Shown here piece by piece: positions 13,690-14,292 of a DNA stretch of 14,292 bases (position 1 is its first letter; each line of letters begins with the position of its first letter). The translations under genes were made by a program, and so were the position numbers. Source of the stretch: Clostridia bacterium (GTDB lineage Bacteria > Bacillota > Clostridia > DUPQ01); assembly GCA_028690885.1 (NCBI GenBank), contig JAQVAJ010000008.1, forward strand, positions 1-14,292, written 5' to 3'. The notes beneath the pieces are model-generated. The model searched no databases, was not told where the DNA came from, and was given only the letters and a program-made list of their open reading frames with translations.

Positions 13690-14292
13690 AGACTTCATAC
13701 GAATATGAAACGCAAAGGGATTTTAATGAATATACAGAAAATGATGACTATACACTTAATTCTATAAGTAGAAATTTACCAAAAAAAGACAAGCGTAAAT
13801 ATATTCTTAAAGAAACATTGCTATGGGCAAGAGCTTTGTTATTTGTAATTGTTATAGTTGTAGTTGTTAGAGGATTTATTGGAGAACCGGTAAGAGTAAT
13901 AGGGCCATCTATGGAAAACACTTTAAAAGAAGGTGATGTTCTTATAATGAGCAAAATCAGTCTTGAAATGAAAGGTATTCAAAGAAATGATATCGTGATT
14001 ATTGAAATTGAACCTGTTACTTTTGAGAATCTTACATTTCTAAATGATATTGTATGGTTTAGAAGGCTTTTTCCAGCACATAGCAGGGAAGACTATATAA
14101 AGAGAGTAATTGCATTTGAAAATGAAGAAATAAGCCTTATAGATGGAATAGTATATATAAACGGGAAAAGACATGATGAACCTTATTTAAAGGACCTAGG
14201 TTCAACTTTTGAAAAATTAATAGATATGCCTTATATCGTTCCTAAAGGACATATATTTGTTATGGGTGATAACAGAGCTATAAGTAAAGATA
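13686..14292 (+). CDS. lepB: Signal peptidase I (cut by window edge)
   Basis: A membrane-anchored serine/lysine protease that removes signal peptides from secreted proteins outside the membrane. About 202 codons are visible. A polar cytoplasmic N-terminus of about 40 residues (longer than in B. subtilis SipS) precedes one membrane anchor at about 46-63 (RALLFVIVIVVVVRGF). The catalytic serine is S75 in GPSMENTL. Lysine K139 is in YIKRVIA, and box E is GHIFVMGDNR (188-197). Serine and lysine are about 64 residues apart, against about 40 in SipS, because of an insert around residues 109-135. The usual GLPGD after KRVI is replaced by AFENE. The start shares ATGA with the thiI stop and has GAG bases upstream. 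The missing end should hold SKDSR and any C-terminal part. The family call is firm, the exact subtype not. Confidence 0.92.
   Translation, partial: MKTSYEYETQRDFNEYTENDDYTLNSISRNLPKKDKRKYILKETLLWARALLFVIVIVVVVRGFIGEPVRVIGPSMENTLKEGDVLIMSKISLEMKGIQRNDIVIIEIEPVTFENLTFLNDIVWFRRLFPAHSREDYIKRVIAFENEEISLIDGIVYINGKRHDEPYLKDLGSTFEKLIDMPYIVPKGHIFVMGDNRAISKD

Noticed and set aside
13748..13954. Minus-strand open frame of 68 codons
   Set aside because: It is antisense to the membrane anchor and catalytic serine region of signal peptidase I; the Thr-rich sequence mirrors the opposite-strand codons.

Overview
The window looks like a chromosomal housekeeping segment of a low-GC Gram-positive anaerobe, most probably a member of the Clostridia. 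The reasons are the strong A+T bias, Shine-Dalgarno sequences of the AGGAG type, the nadK-argR-recN gene order, a ThiI without rhodanese domain beside its own cysteine desulfurase, tRNA genes with encoded CCA, and an oxygen-sensitive type of corrinoid-protein activator. The genus cannot be read from the sequence. Nothing indicates a phage, transposon, plasmid or CRISPR array, and base composition looks even throughout.

Layout. (1) 1-478, minus: 5' part of gltX (glutamyl-tRNA synthetase), running off the left edge. (2) 614-2691, plus: a two-gene operon with a 4-base overlap, coding a RACo-like [2Fe-2S]/ATPase activator of corrinoid proteins and 5-formyltetrahydrofolate cyclo-ligase; both point to one-carbon metabolism. 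(3) 4986-2702, minus: pgcA (alpha-phosphoglucomutase) followed after 5 bases by an unrecognised six-helix membrane protein; this operon converges on region 2 with only 10 bases between the stop codons. (4) 4987-5148: a divergent control region with promoters both ways, a 9-base inverted repeat, and a palindrome lying in a four-codon leader ORF. (5) 5149-6321: malic enzyme. (6) 6366-9351: nadK, argR, recN, tightly packed behind their own promoter. (7) 9391-9549: tRNA-Gly(TCC) and tRNA-Arg(TCT) behind a consensus promoter, followed by a weak terminator. (8) 9691-14292: a beta-CASP metallo-beta-lactamase-fold ribonuclease, cysteine desulfurase, thiI and signal peptidase I (cut by the right edge), coupled by overlaps or 2-base gaps.

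How the genes fit together. Cysteine desulfurase and ThiI form a recognised sulfur relay for 4-thiouridine at tRNA position 8, and both tRNAs here carry U8. Malic enzyme, NAD kinase and the phosphoglucomutase belong to central carbon and NAD(P) metabolism. ArgR and RecN are a conserved neighbour pair in Firmicutes. No gene-free stretch exceeds about 165 bases.

I did not find a clearly new multi-gene system. The points most worth a second look are the pgcA leader (strong Shine-Dalgarno, four-codon ORF and palindrome, while the real start has no ribosome binding site), the inverted octamer repeats shared by three promoters, the C at position 55 of tRNA-Gly, the short RACo-like protein coupled to a folate enzyme, and the ribonuclease/tRNA-thiolation operon beside tRNA genes.
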